The notes under the pieces are model-generated. The model searched no databases. It was not told the DNA's origin and saw only the letters and a program-made list of their open reading frames with translations. A program made the translations under genes and the position numbers. This document shows positions 62,885 through 64,000 of a stretch of DNA of 64,000 nucleotides, in pieces. The DNA is from Paratinospora sagittata (lineage: Eukaryota > Streptophyta > Magnoliopsida > Ranunculales > Menispermaceae), in assembly GCA_035771175.1 (NCBI GenBank), contig CM069610.1:23402501-23466500 (forward strand). Direction: 5' to 3'. Position 1 is the stretch's first letter; each line of letters starts with the position of its first letter.

Positions 62885-64000
62885 ATATACACAAACCCGA
62901 GAGCTCGAGTTTTACGGACTTTCCGATAGCGTGTTATCGAGGCCTATATTGCGCTATTGCCCATTTTACTAAAAATGGAAAGGTCACGGCAACAGCTTTA
63001 TAGCGAAGTATCAAAGGGGATAGCGCGGTATAGACAATTTTTCAGAATAACAAATGTTTTGTTATAGAACCCTATCAGCGTGCCGTCAACACTGATAGTG
63101 CGCTAGTGCCTTCAGGAAAATTTTGGCAAATTGCTGGATATCCTTAGTTTTGTAAAATTAATATTTTGACACTCAAGAACCATTCCATTAACTCAAAACA
63201 TATTGTATAAGATTAAAAACTTTTAAATAATTCAAAACTCATTGAAATTATGATTAAAACCTTTCGGAAAACATTTTTTCAAAATGAAATACTATATCGA
63301 AGTGATTTTGAAGACTTTGCAGATTTCAGAGTTTTAGTGCTGAGATTGATCGAGAGGTTACCCTACACACCAAAGATCAAACTATTGCGTTACTTAGGCA
63401 TGAGATATGTCTTCGTTCTTTTAGCTTGATCTTTGTAGACTTCGAAAGCTATTGTTTGATGTGTTTTTGATGCAAGACAATTGATGTGTTCTTTTTTGTT
63501 GTGTTATCTTACCGAGACCACTTCATATATACTTACAACTTAAAACAATGGATAGCCTCTGCAAATCTAAGCTCAAAAGGGATAAAATGAAGGACTTGCT
63601 GATCAACGACGTTATCATCAAGACAGATTGCAATTTTGATTCTATTCGAAGCTTGTTTTGACAAATGCAAGAATCAATACTTTCTCCTCTTGAAAAACTC
63701 TTTGGAAAGCTCAATCTAACTTGCAAAAATCGTGTGTGTTGTATTTTTAAAAATCAGAGAATGAGTGTTTTATAAAATTAGAAGTTGCGGGTTAAAGGGC
63801 AAGAGAGTACAAAATGATTTGAATTCAAAACATTGTTTAATCTAAAGTTGTTTTGGGCGTGCGAGACAATGGGAATCATCTAGGTGTTAGTAGAGAATAT
63901 TTCAATTAAGACAACCTGGAGAAATTGTATAAGGAATAGAAAAATCGAGCAACCAGAAGTGCCCACATTTTTCTCGTTAGAAATATCAGATTTTTTTCAC
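62885..64000 (+). repeat. Monomer M54 (class R, cut by window end)
   Basis: 1,116 bp present, ending before the class-R 5-bp deletion site. Private GGAAAATTTTGGC; TTTAATCTAAAG, TTGGGCG and CAACCAGAAG. Confidence 0.9.

Larger units (their letters stand above)
1..64000 (+). repeat. Satellite DNA array, ~1,187 bp monomer, 54 head-to-tail copies
   Basis: The same ~1.19 kb sequence recurs without interruption across the window. A fixed landmark (TTCATATATACTTACAAC) occurs 54 times, from 640 to 63,523, at spacings of 1,182-1,190 bp and always on the same strand. All monomers align end to end with few substitutions and small indels; nothing is inserted between them. The sequence is AT-rich. Most copies carry HindIII (AAGCTT), EcoRI (GAATTC) and SacI/XhoI (GAGCTCGAG) sites, so digestion should give a ~1.2 kb ladder. 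No edge is visible, so the true array is longer than 64 kb. A centromeric, pericentromeric or subtelomeric location is inferred from general knowledge of satellites, not shown by the sequence. Confidence 0.98.
32073..64000 (+). repeat. Right array domain (M28-M54), homogenised R/S/T monomers
   Basis: All monomers here share CAGAATAAC, GTGCCGTC or GCGCCGTC, GGATATCCTTAGTTT and GATGTGTTTTTGATG, none of which is typical of the left domain. Only three classes occur. R (1,182 bp) has TAAGCTCAAAAGGG, ATTGCGTTAC, TCTCCTCTTG, TTTTTAAAAATCAG and loss of TTGTG before ATCATGTTCTC. S (1,187 bp) has GATATGACTTCG, GTTATCATACC, TTGCGAAAATC and TTGTACAAGG. T (1,187 bp) is S-like with TTGCAAAAATC and TTGTATAAGG. 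Variation within a class is very low. Confidence 0.92.

Noticed and set aside
1..64000. CRISPR array
   Set aside because: Repeats are ~1.2 kb and directly abutting, without short direct repeats separated by unique spacers, and there are no cas genes.
1..64000. Ribosomal DNA spacer or telomeric repeat
   Set aside because: No rRNA gene sequence in 64 kb and no TTTAGGG/TTAGGG-type tracts.
1..64000. Intact LTR retrotransposon or transposon array
   Set aside because: No terminal repeats with target-site duplications, primer-binding site, polypurine tract or reverse transcriptase/integrase/transposase motifs could be found in a monomer.
1..64000. Assembly artefact (false tandem expansion)
   Set aside because: Copies differ by structured, class-specific and private variants with nested periodicities, which a simple looped mis-assembly would not create. 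Copy number in near-identical stretches such as M47-M48 could still be wrong.

Overview
The whole 64 kb is one uninterrupted satellite-DNA array. A unit of about 1,187 bp (range 1,182-1,190) repeats head to tail in a single orientation. I count 53 complete monomers plus a final partial one of 1,116 bp. Neither end of the array is in the window, so it extends beyond both sides. I see no recognisable protein-coding gene, tRNA, rRNA, CRISPR array, intact mobile element or single-copy DNA. Monomers are numbered M1-M54 here, each starting at the recurrent ATATACACAAA; this phase is arbitrary and happens to fall on base 1.

The long-unit, AT-rich array with higher-order structure suggests heterochromatin (pericentromeric, centromeric or subtelomeric) of a eukaryote. 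ATAGCGCGCTAT-like palindromic motifs make me lean towards a flowering plant, perhaps a legume, but this rests on general impression and I cannot name the species or satellite family.

Each monomer has two parts. A GC-richer module spans the monomer junction (about the last 65 bp of one unit and the first 260 bp of the next). It carries eight or nine degenerate copies of a short palindrome, the clearest arranged as about 2.7 units of an older 74-75 bp tandem repeat. The other ~860 bp is AT-rich, with helically phased A-tracts, a nested inverted repeat and short open frames that look incidental.

Two array domains are visible. The left domain (M1-M26, 1-30,885) is heterogeneous and follows a six-monomer higher-order repeat of about 7.13 kb (classes a-f). 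There are two full copies, a third copy that lacks class f, and then a scrambled stretch of recombinant monomers with a 2.6 kb internal duplication. M27 (30,886-32,072) is a mosaic boundary monomer. The right domain (M28-M54, 32,073-64,000) is much more homogeneous and built from three classes: R (1,182 bp, with a 5-bp deletion), S (1,187 bp) and T (1,187 bp, S-like). They form RS dimers of 2,369 bp, a duplicated RSRST pentamer of 5,925 bp, then RST, RSSS, RS, RSS and R. This looks like recent amplification next to an older, partly shuffled part of the same satellite. There are no genes acting together here; the biology is satellite turnover by unequal exchange and gene conversion, and possibly a chromosomal structural role.
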